Shown here: positions 10,872-21,850 of the stretch, one piece after another | Layout: each line of letters opens with the position of its first letter | How positions within the stretch are numbered: position 1 is the stretch's first letter | NCBI GenBank assembly: GCA_037157565.1 | Contig: JAZHRO010000003.1 | Coordinates: forward strand, 68,078,501-68,142,500 | Length of the DNA: 64,000 nucleotides | Direction: 5' to 3' | Origin: Thalassia testudinum | Taxonomy: Eukaryota > Streptophyta > Magnoliopsida > Alismatales > Hydrocharitaceae | Position numbers and translations under genes: made by a program | Notes under the pieces: model-generated | The model's input: the letters and a program-made list of their open reading frames with translations, nothing else | Told to the model about the DNA's origin: nothing | Databases searched by the model: none

Positions 10872-13123
10872 TGATAAATGCCAGTTTATCATCATTCTTA
10901 TGCATTAAAATAAACCTAGCTCTTAGGATGTTACTACGCAAATGGGTTTTGGCCTGCATTGAGGCATTAACTAGGTTAGGCAAGCATTGCATTTTCTTTT
11001 ATTCTTTTAATGTATTTTTGTGAGTGTTAGGGATGAACAGATATACAGATCCCTAAAACCCTAGCACACAAGAAGGCAAATGGTGAAGGAGGAGCTAAGA
11101 CTAACTGGAACTCAGCTTGATCCAGCTCACTCAGCTGAAACCTAGCACACTTGAACTAGGGTTAGCTCATCCCAGCTCCATTCAGCTAATCTCTGTTGAA
11201 TGGCAGCTCAAGAGAGCTCATCTTAGCTCATCCTAGCTCAGGTCAGCACCGATCCAGCTCAACCAAGTTGAGTCTAGCCCATCTCAGCTCCCACTAGTCC
11301 ACAGGGAGCTCCAGCTAGCTCAGTTGAGTTGACTGAAGTTCACCACAGCTTAGATCCAGCTACATCTGGCTCCACTCAACTCCAACCAACTGAAGAAGAA
11401 CTCATCCTAGCTCAGGAAGCACAAGTCTATCTCCCGGGGACTCAGCTTAGCTCAACTTGGTCGAGCTAAGCTACCTTAGCTGTCTCAACAAGCTCAATCC
11501 TCCCCGGGAGCACCAGACCTAGCTCACCTCAGCTCCATTCAATAGAAGCCATCTCACTTTAGGTTGGCTTAGTAGCTAGCAAAGAACTAGCAAGCTAAGC
11601 CAGCTAGAGTAGCCCCATGTTGACCTCTTCAGCAGCTGCCAGCTCCACTTCAGCTCCAGATTCTTCAGATTCAACTCCTCCCTCCAAACCTTAGCTCCAA
11701 CACCTCCTCCTCTACTCCACCATTAGCTAAGCTAGCTTAGCTTAGCTTAGCTTAGCTATGCTCTAGCTTCCATGGCTTTTACCACATAAAAACCCTACTT
11801 AACAACTCCACCAACTAGCTCCACTTAAGCTCCACATAAGCTAACCCTACTTGGCTCCAACCTAGCCTACTCACTACCTCCAAAAGACACCATAAAGTGG
11901 TGCTAAAACCACCCTAACTACCTCCTTGTTGGTGCCACTTTTTCCCTCCAAAAACCCCCTTCGTCTCCGCCACACATCTTCCCTTAAACCCATCTCCACC
12001 ATCCACCTAATCCCCCCTTCTAGAAGCCAAGAAGTTGGCGCCAACCCATGCCACCTCTCCATGGTTGGCACCACTTTTAGGTGTCCCTTGGCCACCCATA
12101 ACCAGCCCCCTTACACCCCTTAGGTGGCGCCAACCATCCTTAACCCTAGGATCACCTAACCACCTCCATCCTCCCATCTTTACCCTCCATTTCAAGAGTC
12201 ACCTTAACCCCTCATCCTACCCTCTAAAAAGACCTCTACCCACCACCATTCAAATCATCCTTGGCTAGCAAATTTCCTCTCATATTCTACCTAGAGCGCA
12301 CGCCCAAGAGAGAAGAAGAAGAAGATTAAGGGGATATTCTGTCCCTTTGGTGTCTTCCCCTCTTCCCTTCTCTCTTGTGCCCACGCCAGCCAAAGGAGGA
12401 GCCAGGCAAGGACGACCTTTGGAGGAGGTCATGAAGGTGGTCCACGCCACCTTGGAGGAAAGCTTGAGGGTGGTGCATGCCCACCCTAGGAGGAGAGCAT
12501 TGAAGGTGGTAGCATCCACCTTGGACAAGCTTTCAAGGAAGGAGAAGGAGACCCTCTTTTCAAGCCAAGGAGCAGCTAGGCTTGGAGAAAGAAGACTCCC
12601 TTCTTCATGAGATTTTGCAAGAGGAGTTGTGTTTCTTTTATTGCTTTTATATTTTTCAATTCTAGTAGAAGGATTCCTCTACTTGTCTTTATAGAGAACA
12701 CAAATTCTAATTAATTGAATTGCCTTCTTTTTAATTTCTTATTGCAATTGTTACCTCTGTTGTAGCACTTGTTTCACTTCCACTCCATAATTACTCTAGG
12801 ACTCCACCTGCCAAGAGTGAGCTTAGGTAGTGGACATTTTCTATCTGTTAAGTTTTAGTTGAGTAATTATAGGTGTTAGTACTTCTCGTCACAATTCGCA
12901 TTTTTCCCTTATCATTTCAAAACAAAAAAATTACATATTTCAAATACCAAAAAGAAAGTTGAGATTTATTTTCTAAGCAAGAGAGTTGATTTGCAAGCAA
13001 CCTGCCTCCTTGGAAGACCCTAGATACTCCCTTATCTAGGACTATAAATTTAAAAGCAAATGCGAATTCGCGTGTTACGACATTAATAACCCTTTTTTAC
13101 AAATCACATGATTTTTCGCATCA
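10872..13123 (+). repeat. 5' LTR of element E
   Basis: It starts with the terminal hairpin TGATAAA-N6-TTTATCA. An AGCT-dense domain covers about 11080-11860. A group of GGCGCC/GGTGCC motifs (about 11930-12130) precedes the TATA position. The LTR ends GCATCA just before the PBS. It aligns with 21851-24103 and with the B LTRs. Confidence 0.93.
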
Positions 13124-13128
13124 CTTTT

Positions 13129-13146
13129 TGATGCCGTTGTCAGGGA
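13129..13146 (+). promoter_or_regulatory. Primer-binding site of element E (degenerate)
   Basis: TGATGCCGTTGTCAGGGA lies five bases after the LTR, with several changes from the A site TGGCGCTGTTGCCGGGGA. Confidence 0.75.
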
Positions 13147-15093
13147 GGCACAGCTTTGCTTAATTTTGTTTTCTCTTGCTTGAAGTGGATCTCATCCCCT
13201 TCTCCTTCTTTTCTCTAGTGTGTGCAGGAACTATAGCGGGAAAGTGGGAATTGAGAAGCGAAAGCTCAAAGTTCCTTTTCTTCCCACGATTTCAGGTTGG
13301 TTTCCCATTTCTTGTCACATTTAGGCTAAAATACTACCAAAAAAATATTAAACTTGGCTTTCAGGACCCTAAACACTTTAATTAAGTGGAGTGGTTCCCA
13401 TAAAAATCCATTGTTTGCTTGTATGCTTCACTAAACACTACTCCAATCCTAGTGTTGGTGTTCTATTTTTTGGATCCAGATTTCTATCCGGATTTGAAAA
13501 ATCAATCCCCAACACCACAGGCCTCCTAAAATCATAAAATTTCATACAATGTTTATAATTAAGTTAGGAACATCTATTCCAAATTTTAGATCAATTGGCG
13601 CTAGATTTAATTTTTAAAAATTCATGGATTGCAGAGGGGTCACACCCTCTAATCTTCCTATTTTGCTACTATCTATGAATTTTTAGAATTTTTATACTCA
13701 TCCAATTTTTGTAAAATTTAGTTTTTTGGAATTCCTGTGAAATTTTACACATCATATAAAATCGCAAAAATTTTCTGAGGTTAGTGGTGATACTAAAAAG
13801 TCTAAAATACCCATAGGTATCATTTCTGGACTTTGACACCAGTATAAGAAACAATTCAAAACAATTAACAAACAAATTCCTAAAATTATACAAAAATCTT
13901 TTCTGGAATCCTTGCTTGATTTTACTTAAGGTAGCGGTGTTCGTTGCATTGTTTAGAATGCTACCTATTCAGAAAGCCTAAAAAGAATTCATTGATAGTA
14001 ATTTTCTGTATTAGGGTTCAAATCCAATTAGGGTTTCTTTCTTACTTTTTAGTCCCACAACATAAAGGAAATACATCATCACCAATACAGCTTGTTTATC
14101 CTTTGATTGTGGATTTTCAAACTTTTTGAACATTTAAAAAGAAAAACCCTAAAACACATTCAATTAAATTGAATCTTAAAAGACATAAATGCAAAAATTG
14201 TGTGACAACTTGATTTGCATTGGAACCACTTTCCAATTCTTGCACACACACAGAAAATTGTAATAATAGGGCAATAACCCAAATTAACACCCTCCACATT
14301 CCGTGTGCACTATAGTATCCTAGACCTAAGTAAAATCCATAGCAACTTGACCCCTAAGGCTTTATCAACTTAGGCTTGCTATATAAGTCTTAAGTTTTCT
14401 TTAGTTAATACCAATTCTGTCATCTATATCTGGTGTTCAGGCTGAGGGGTTGTGTCAAACGACCAAGCGCGGGTTTGTACAAGCACTTGGGGTTTTCCCT
14501 GGGAAATGTTTGGGCCCAAACCTCCCCTTAAGCAACTTGGATAGATTTGTTGACAGAACGGGTATTAACTATTGATTACTTATTTCCTACATAGATCAAG
14601 TCTTAAGTTTATTGTTAGGGAGTCGCATTTAAGTTAGATCTAGCTTTTATTGTTTGAATTGCACACTTTCTCTCATCTCTTTCTCTTCTCCTCCCCTCCA
14701 ATTCTTCCAAAATAGTGCATGCACAGGCGACGATCCCAAAAACCACACCTTGAGGGACCATCTAATTTCGCCCCATGCAGCAGAAAATCGTTGTTTTCTT
14801 CTCCCTCCTCTTCTAAAAAAATGGAAAACCCAGGAAGCTGACAAAAAATCCTACTTCAACTTCTAACCCATCAGCCGACCCATAAGCTGACTTCACCCTC
14901 CCTCACCTCCCTAATTTAGAGCAACCAGAAATTCTAGCAGGGCCAAGTGGCCCTCCAATTATAACTCAAAATCCAAATCCCTTTGCCGTAATGGTCGCCC
15001 ATTTGGTTCGACTATAATAAAATCAAGAAGATTTAGCTAGGACTGTCACGAACCTAGCTAACCAAGGGCAAAATCCACCACCCGGTCGACAGT
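13147..15093 (+). other. Leader of element E
   Basis: Noncoding, and similar to the B leader (28732-30538). Several short frames occur but none is shared with gag. The conserved GTGTCAAACGACC motif is at 14452-14464. Confidence 0.7.
14452..14464 (+). promoter_or_regulatory. Conserved leader motif (element E)
   Basis: GTGTCAAACGACC, preceded by GGCTGAGGGGTT and followed by AAGCGCGG. The B copy is nearly the same on both sides. In A and D mainly the 13-mer and a G-rich upstream run are kept. Confidence 0.7.
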
Positions 15094-16250
15094 TTGTCAT
15101 TCCTCAAGGATTTCTATTATCCTTCCAATTATGAGGAAAGACCAGGGGTGGTCATACCACAAGGAGATTTTGAGCCCAAACCAGCCATTCTAAACCTTAT
15201 CAAACATTTTCATGGTCTTCCAAGAGAGGACCCTTTTTGCCATCTCAAGGAATTAACTGTCCTCGCTCAAACCACTCGTTCCCGCAATGTGCAGGAAGAC
15301 ATGTGGTTAATGAGACCTTTTCCTCTCTCGCTTAAAGACAAAGCGTCTCATTGGTTTAGAACGATTGGGCGCCCTATCACCACCTAGCCCCACTTAAAAA
15401 GCACTTTTCTAAAAAAATTTTTTCTGATCGGTCGAACAAATGCATTAAGAAGACCCATAACGACCTTTCAATAGAAAATTGGCGAACCCCTCCACAAAGC
15501 CTACGAAAGATTTCAGGAACTTCTAAGAAGTTGTCCCCACCATGAAATTCCACAATGGCAGTTAGTGTAGATCTTCTATCATGGATTAGAAGATCAATTG
15601 AAATGATTTGTGGATGCCTCATGTGGGGGCAATTTTCTTAACAAAGACATTGAAACTCCCTATCTTCTCTTTGAAGAAATGAGTGAAAACTCATTTAATA
15701 TGACTTCAATGGACACTTTTGGCAGAACACAAAACCACAGACATGGAGTCCATGAAATTAACTCCAAATCCACCTCTGTTCCAGTCACTCAAGATGATCT
15801 ATATATGTTAGCTCAACAACTGGACCAAATGCAAATTCACCAAAATAAAATGGAAGAAAAGCTCACAAATAAACAAGCTCCACACATTCACTCTCCACGC
15901 ACTAACCCTCCACACATTCTCCGAAGAGAAAATCTGCACAATATTGATGCCACACCTGCTGGTCAGCAATTATCAACTGATTTCCTGCAGGAATTGACTT
16001 GAATTTTGATCAAAATATTTTTGATCCCACCACAGAAAATATTTATGCTCTCCAGGAGCAATTTAGAAACCCCTCTAACACTTTCAATCAAAACTGGAGG
16101 ACTAACTCGAGTCACTCCTGGAAAAACCCGAACCCGATTCCTTTTCCCAAACAAAACTATTTTTGGAATTATGGGCAACCTGTGTATCAACTTGGACCAT
16201 CCCAGGACGATATTAACAATCAGGTCATGAAAACTCTACAAGGAATGTAG
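15094..16250 (+). pseudogene. gag: gag of element E, decayed
   Basis: Capsid-like retrotransposon Gag. The first piece (15094-15387) contains KHFHGLPREDPFCHLKEL and KDKASHWFRTIGRP, typical of the plant gypsy Gag core, and ends at a TAG. A shift lies in the A/T run near 15410-15425, and further stops lie before 15610. The frame resumes with DASCGGNFLNKD and a coiled-coil-like region (15610-16002), then the Asn/Pro-rich C-terminal part (15999-16250). The first piece has no ATG, so the true start is upstream and unclear. No CCHC knuckle is visible. The same segments exist in A and I. Not functional. Confidence 0.85.
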
Positions 16251-16705
16251 ACTCAGATGACAAAAGTAACCCACATGATTACCAACTTGTAACACCAAGT
16301 TAAGGTTACTCCTGATCATCGACCTATTGGGAATTTACCTTCCCAACCCATGACCAACCAAAATAATCAAAGGAATCAGTTCTAAGGTGGATATCCCAGT
16401 CAACCCATACAACTTGCACCTCAGCATCCACCGGGTTTCAATAACAGTCAGGCTTCCCGTCCTCATCCTAGAAACAACCAGACTGCAAATGCAGTTACTT
16501 TGAGGAATGGTAAAACCACTCACAATCCCCTGCCTGTTAAAGAAACCCTCTTTATTGAAACACAGATTAACTCTTCCCCATCTCCCTCTCATATTGTTCA
16601 GGAACCAATTAATGCAAAATAGGGAAACCCTGCTCCATTTCCACAAGCCCTCCATCTTCAACAAATAAGAAAAAGAAGAAATCTGAGCCCATTGAGAAGG
16701 AATTA

Positions 16706-17593
16706 ATGGATTTATTTAGGCAAGTAGAAATTAATATTCCTCTCCTAGATGCCGTTAAATACATCCCTGCCTATGCAAAATTCCTAAAAGATTTGTGTAC
16801 CCCAAAAAGGCAGCCCCGAAATTTAGGAAAGGTGATCCTTCCGAAGACAGTCAGCTCAGTTGTGCAGAGACGACTGCCTCTTAAGAGAAAAGATCCCGAC
16901 GCCCTGCTAATTCAAGTTATCATTAATGATACCTCATTTGATCCTGCTTTGTTGGATCTTGGTGCCTCAATTAATCTTATCCCCACAATTGTTTTTGAGG
17001 AATTTAAGATCGGTGAATTAAAGCCTGTTGAGGTTACTCTCCAATTAGCCGACCGATCTACAATTAAACCAAGGGGAATTGTTGAGGATGTTCATGTCCG
17101 GGTCAAAAATTGTCTATTTGCAGTAGACTTTTTAGTCCTAGACATAGAGGTACCAGAAGCACTAAAGTTTGCCCCCATTATTCTTGGAAGATCATTCTTA
17201 GCCACTGCACGCACAAATATTGATTGTGATTGTAGAAAGATGAAGATCATGTGTGGTGGTGAATCTATAACCATAGACATTTTTCAAGCTTCTAGGTGGT
17301 TCAAAGAACCAGATTTCTTTGATGATTCGAATTCAGAAATAGAAAACATTATGGAGGAAACTTTGCAGATTTCCCATTTAGGTTCCTGTTTTGCCATCAA
17401 TACGATTCCTAAACAATCCACCTCTTCTCACCCTTCCCCCCTAACCACACATTCAGCTAACTCTCCTGCTGACCCTTTCACTCTCACCTCCCCACTAACC
17501 CATAAAGCAGAAATTCTTTCAGAGTCAGGCCCACAATTGGAATTAGAACCTTTTCCTGACTCCCTTAAATATGTCTTCCTGGGTCCTAATTAG
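16706..17593 (+). CDS. pro: Protease region of element E polyprotein (open frame)
   Basis: An aspartic-protease-type domain with active-site motif DLGAS around residue 90 and the later hydrophobic-Gly motif IILGRSF. It would cut the Gag-Pol polyprotein in the particle. The N-terminal part ([23 protein letters not shown]) is the linker seen in A. The frame ends at a TAG (17591-17593) right after [10 protein letters not shown], where A reads on into RT. This is a broken segment of a polyprotein, not a separate gene. It is the best kept part of E. Confidence 0.85.
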   Translation: MDLFRQVEINIPLLDAVKYIPAYAKFLKDLCTPKRQPRNLGKVILPKTVSSVVQRRLPLKRKDPDALLIQVIINDTSFDPALLDLGASINLIPTIVFEEFKIGELKPVEVTLQLADRSTIKPRGIVEDVHVRVKNCLFAVDFLVLDIEVPEALKFAPIILGRSFLATARTNIDCDCRKMKIMCGGESITIDIFQASRWFKEPDFFDDSNSEIENIMEETLQISHLGSCFAINTIPKQSTSSHPSPLTTHSANSPADPFTLTSPLTHKAEILSESGPQLELEPFPDSLKYVFLGPN

Positions 17594-19107
17594 ACCCTGG
17601 CCCTGATTATAAATTCTAGACTTACCGGGCACAAGAGCACAAACTTCTCCAAGTGTTGAGTAAATATCAAAAAGCTATTAGCTGGACCCTTTCTGATCTT
17701 AAGGGTATTCATCCGTTCTATTGTACACATCGTATATATTTAGAGGATGATTCTTGCCCCTCCCGCCAACCACAAAGGCACTTGAACCCTATTATGCAAG
17801 AGGTGGTAAAAAAGGGGGTTATTAAGTGGCTGAATGCTGATATCATCTACCCTATTTCTGACAGCTCCTGGGTTAGTCCAACACAAATTGTGCCCAAAAA
17901 GGCTGGACTAACAGTTGTCACCAATGATAATGGGGAGAATGTAGCCACTCGAACCGCCTCTTCTTGGCGCGTGTGTGTTGATTATAGAAAATTAAACACC
18001 GCCACCAAGAAGGACCATTTCCTGCTCCCCTTTATTGATCAAATCTTGGAGCGATTAGCTAGATGGGATTTTTACTATTTTCTGGATGGTTATTTCGGCT
18101 ATAATCAAGTAGCAGTTCATCCTGAGAACCAGGACAAGACAACTTTCACCTACCCCTTCGAAACCTTTGCTTTCTGAAGGATGCCCTTCGATCTTTGCAA
18201 CGCACCTGCAACTTTTCAAAGGTGTATGCTTGCAATATTTTCAGACCTGGTAGGTGAATGCTTAGAAGTCTTTATGGATGACTTCCCTATTTTTGGAGAT
18301 TCCTTTGACCATTGTCTCAAAATTCTTGAAAGAACTCTCTAAAAATGCATAGAAGTCAATCTGGTCCTCAGTTGGGGAAAAAGTTATTTCATGGTCCAAG
18401 AAGGTATTGTCTTGGGCCATGCTATTTCAAAACAAGGAATCGCGGTAGATAAAGCGAAAATAGATGCTATATCTAAGCTCCCACCGCCCACTATTCTCAA
18501 ACAGATTAGATCCTTCTTGGGTCATGTGGGTTTCTACCGTCGATTCATACAAAATTTTTCCCAAATCTCCAAGGCCTTAAGTCAGCTACTCACTAAAGAC
18601 CAGCCATTTGATTTTAATGATAACTTCTTGGAGAGTTTTTTGAGGTTGAAGAAAGAGGTTACTGAGGTGCCAATTTTACAGGGACTTGATTGGAATAGTC
18701 CCTTTAAATTAATGACAGATGCCTCAGATTTTGCTGTAGGGGCCGTTCTAGGGCAAAGAATTGGCAAGATGCCCATTGGGATCTATTATGCTAGCAAAAC
18801 TCTTGATGATGCACAACGGAATTGCACGGTTACTGAAAAGGAACTTCTTGCCATTGTATTTGCCTTAGAAAAATTTAGATCTTATCTTTTGGGGTCATAT
18901 GTCACTGTATATACCAACCACTCAGCAATTAAATATTTGCTGACAAAGAAAGATGCGAAACCCTGCCTTATCAATTGGATTTTGTTGCTCCAGGAATTTG
19001 ACTTGGAAATCAAGGATAAGGTGGGATCGCATAATGTAGTGGCCGACCATCTCTCTTGTCTTATGATGAATGACATAACGACCCCACCTGATCAGTTCCC
19101 CGATTAA
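17594..19107 (+). pseudogene. pol: Reverse transcriptase and RNase H of element E, with stops
   Basis: One frame (17653-19107) holds RT then RNase H. RT motifs include VSPTQIVPKKAG, WRVCVDYRKLN and the catalytic FMDD (18271-18282). RNase H shows [24 protein letters not shown] and a C-terminal VVADHLS. A TGA at 18175-18177 and a TAA at 18340-18342 interrupt RT, and the frame closes at 19105-19107. The RNase H motif usually reads TDHS but here is TNHS, so a likely catalytic Asp is lost. It copies element RNA into DNA in intact relatives, but is dead here. Confidence 0.9.
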
Positions 19108-20347
19108 AGCATTTTGGCTACTACGACTGTCCCTTGGTTTGTGCCCATCGCAAATTATTTAGCAACAGAACGAATTCCCACTGATTAGCCCAAAACAAAA
19201 TGGGATAAGTTCTTTGCTGATATTAAATACTATTTTTGGGAGGAGCCTGACCTTTTCTGCATTTGTGCTGATCAAGTCATTCGATGATGTGTACCCGATT
19301 TTGAAATCCATGATATTTTGACACATTGTCACTAAATGGCCTATGGCGAACATTTTTCGGGCAAGAAAACTGCAGCTAAAATCCTTAATGCGGGATTTTA
19401 TTGGCCTAGCTTCACTAAGATGCTCATGACTTTGTTCGATCCTGTGTGCGTTGCCAAAGCATCAGCAACATGACTCGGAAGGATATGATGCCCCTTAATC
19501 CTATTTTAGAGGTTGAAATTTTTGATGTTTGGGGCATCAACTTCATGGGACCGTTCATCAACTCTGGTGGGTATTTATATTTACTAGTCACAGTCAACTA
19601 TGTTTCAAAATGGATAGAAGCAATACCCACACGCACTAGTGATCATCGTGTGGTTGTCAAATTTCTTAAGAAAAATATTTTCTCAAGATTTGGCATACCA
19701 AAAGCCATTATCAGTGATAGAGGTTCACATTTCACTCACTCATAATTCCGTCACCTTCTTTCTGAATATGGGGTGAATCATAAAATTTCCACACCTTATC
19801 ACCCTCAAACTAATGGCAAGGTGAAGTTTCTAATTGGGAAATTAAAAATATTTTACAAAAGACGGTTAGGCCCGATCGTAAAGATTGGTCCACCAAATTT
19901 GATGACGCTTTATGGGCCTACCTACTGCGTTTAAAACTCCGCTCGGCATGTCTCCGTTCCATCCGATTTTTGGGAGGGCATGCCAACTCTCGGTAGAACT
20001 AGAACATAGGGCTTTTTGGGCAATAAAACAATTCAACATGGATTTATCTGATGCTGGTATCCATAGAAAATTACAATTAACTGAATTGGAAGAATTATGT
20101 AATTTTTCCTATGAAAATGAGAGGATTTGTAAAGATCGAACAAAGAAATTTCACGATAAACTTATTGTTCGGGAACACTTTGACGTTAATCAACGCATTT
20201 TGCTTTTTGATGCGAGATTACGTCTTTTTTCCTAGCAAATTAAAATCTAAATGGACCGGCCCCTTTATTATCCATAAAACATATCCATATGACGTTGTTG
20301 ATTTTTTTTATCCTAAAACTAACTCAACATTTCAAGTCAACGGCTAA
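19108..20347 (+). pseudogene. int: Integrase of element E, decayed
   Basis: Pieces of a retroviral-type integrase. A zinc-binding N-domain trace has stops at 19186, 19285 and 19333. The core (19446-19745) has VWGINFMGPF, where the first catalytic Asp is replaced by Asn, and IISDRGSHF with the second Asp. [10 protein letters not shown] then follows after a stop and the frame is lost around the catalytic Glu region. The C-terminal part (19912-20347) ends in FQVNG. Frameshifts separate the pieces. Integration function is lost. Confidence 0.88.
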
Positions 20348-20445
20348 CGTTTAAAGCCCTATTTTGATCATACGCCTAATCTTCCATCAGAATCTTTTAA
20401 TTTTACTGAGTCAGCCACCTTTGATCACTAATGCACACTACACCC

Positions 20446-20487
20446 GGCTGAATGGCATAAAAGATAGCACTGGATGGGAGCTAACCC
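20446..20487 (+). other. Conserved post-pol box (element E)
   Basis: GGCTGAATGGCATAAAAGAT.. ending GGGAGCTAACCC. It is nearly the same in B (32455-32495). A and I have a related box ending GGGAGGCAACCC. It lies just after the end of the pol coding trace. Confidence 0.6.
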
Positions 20488-20584
20488 ATCATTTCGTTTT
20501 CTACTTTCCTTTTTCTTTCAGGTTTTGACCATCCTAAAATTGACCGCCCTTCACTAAGGTGATCCCTTCTCCCTCCTAATGCAT

Positions 20585-20615
20585 GAGGACATTGCATATC
20601 TTAAGCATGGGGGGG
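20585..20615 (+). promoter_or_regulatory. Internal polypurine-tract-like site (element E)
   Basis: GAGGACATTGCATATC, then AAGCATGGGGGGG, 1.2 kb before the LTR. A further CATGGGGG site, after GACTAAGCTAAAAATAAG, lies at 21426-21451. Confidence 0.6.
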
Positions 20616-21239
20616 TGTTTTCAAATTTGACTATTGATTTAGGATTTTCAAAACCTAAAAACAAGCATTTTTCTTTAGTTTTTTTTTTCTCCTGCTTGCA
20701 TACCCAAAAAAATATATAAATGTTGAAAACTTTTTTAGGAAAAATTTTGAAATCAGGACTAAGGTTGAAAAACTCACTTTTGGTACAATAGGATTTAATC
20801 TTTAACAAACTAGGGGTGATGATGTAGATTTAATCATTAGAATTTCTGGGTCTATTTTAGACTAGATCAGATATCCTTCTGTAAAATTTCCACCTGAACT
20901 CATGATAGTTAAGGTGACTTGATCCTATTTTGTAATGTGGAAAGTATTTGGATTAGTTTCTGATTCAAAAACTTGCATGTTCTGAGGAACTTCTTCTGTC
21001 AATTTTCACACACAACCCAACACTTAAAAACAACTAAAAATTTGAAAAACTCCCTTGTTTGGACTTAGTAAAAGTCTGAAGTAGATCATTGGTTTGAGTT
21101 CCCATCGTCGAGAAGGAGGAAAATGCCTCCTTTGAGGATGTGATGTCAACATGTTACCCCCTCGACGTTGCTCCATATCTATATTTCATATCTTTAGATG
21201 GAGCATTAAAGCGCATTGTAGCAGCTCAAGTGTCTTGGA

Positions 21240-21371
21240 TGATGCTCTACCTATAGTGTCGGAGCAAGAGCTTGAGTTTGCTTGGAGCAGCCCTTTACAC
21301 TGCATTGTGTTTTCGGGTTGTGAGCTCTTGGGTGGTGTCATGGATAGTGCTATCCCGAAGTATTGGCACCA
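21240..21371 (+). repeat. 3' UTR hairpin module, two copies (element E)
   Basis: Hairpin 1: TGATGCT (21240-21246)/AGTGTCG (21255-21261) with an 8-nt loop. Hairpin 2: TAGTGCT (21345-21351)/AGTATTG (21359-21365) with loop ATCCCGA. Both pair fully if G-U is allowed. Hairpin 2 has an outer stem TGGTGT/GCACCA after a CATGGA bulge. Same design as in G, B and I. Confidence 0.65.
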
Positions 21372-21837
21372 GAGCCCCCTCGAGGATTGGCAACGGGAAT
21401 GATGATCCCGACACATTTGTTGTAAGACTAAGCTAAAAATAAGCATGGGGGAGATAAAAAAGAAATAAAAAATAAATTAACATGCCCTTATAAATGTTGG
21501 CTTTTCACAAGCACGGACATAAGGTTTTAAAGGATTTTGCAAGTTACGAATCAGATTCATGAGCCAGAAAAATCCTATAAACAAAAATTTCAAGTCATTT
21601 GAATTAAGAAGGGGTTAATTTGTGAATTTTCTGGAGGATATATTGATCCTGTTTTGTCTAATGGTTGGATCCAAAAACAAATCCCAAAGTTTATCCTTAA
21701 CAAATCTTATGCCTCCTGTGTTTAGATCAACCAAGGTCCCTTAATCTTTTTCTCCTCAGAAGAAGAAAAAATTAGATTTCCCAAAAAATTTCATTTTCCA
21801 AAAAAATTAAAGTTTTGGTAAGAGACTAGCAAAAGAT

Positions 21838-21850
21838 AAGCATGGGGGTG
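21838..21850 (+). promoter_or_regulatory. Polypurine tract of element E
   Basis: AGCATGGGGGTG lies directly before the 3' LTR, after the GACTAGCAAAAGATA box. Confidence 0.85.

Noticed and set aside
12347..12610. Charged 87-codon frame, repeated at 23324-23671
   Set aside because: It lies in R/U5 of the E LTRs with similar frames in B. It is LTR sequence downstream of the TATA box with no conserved protein ending.
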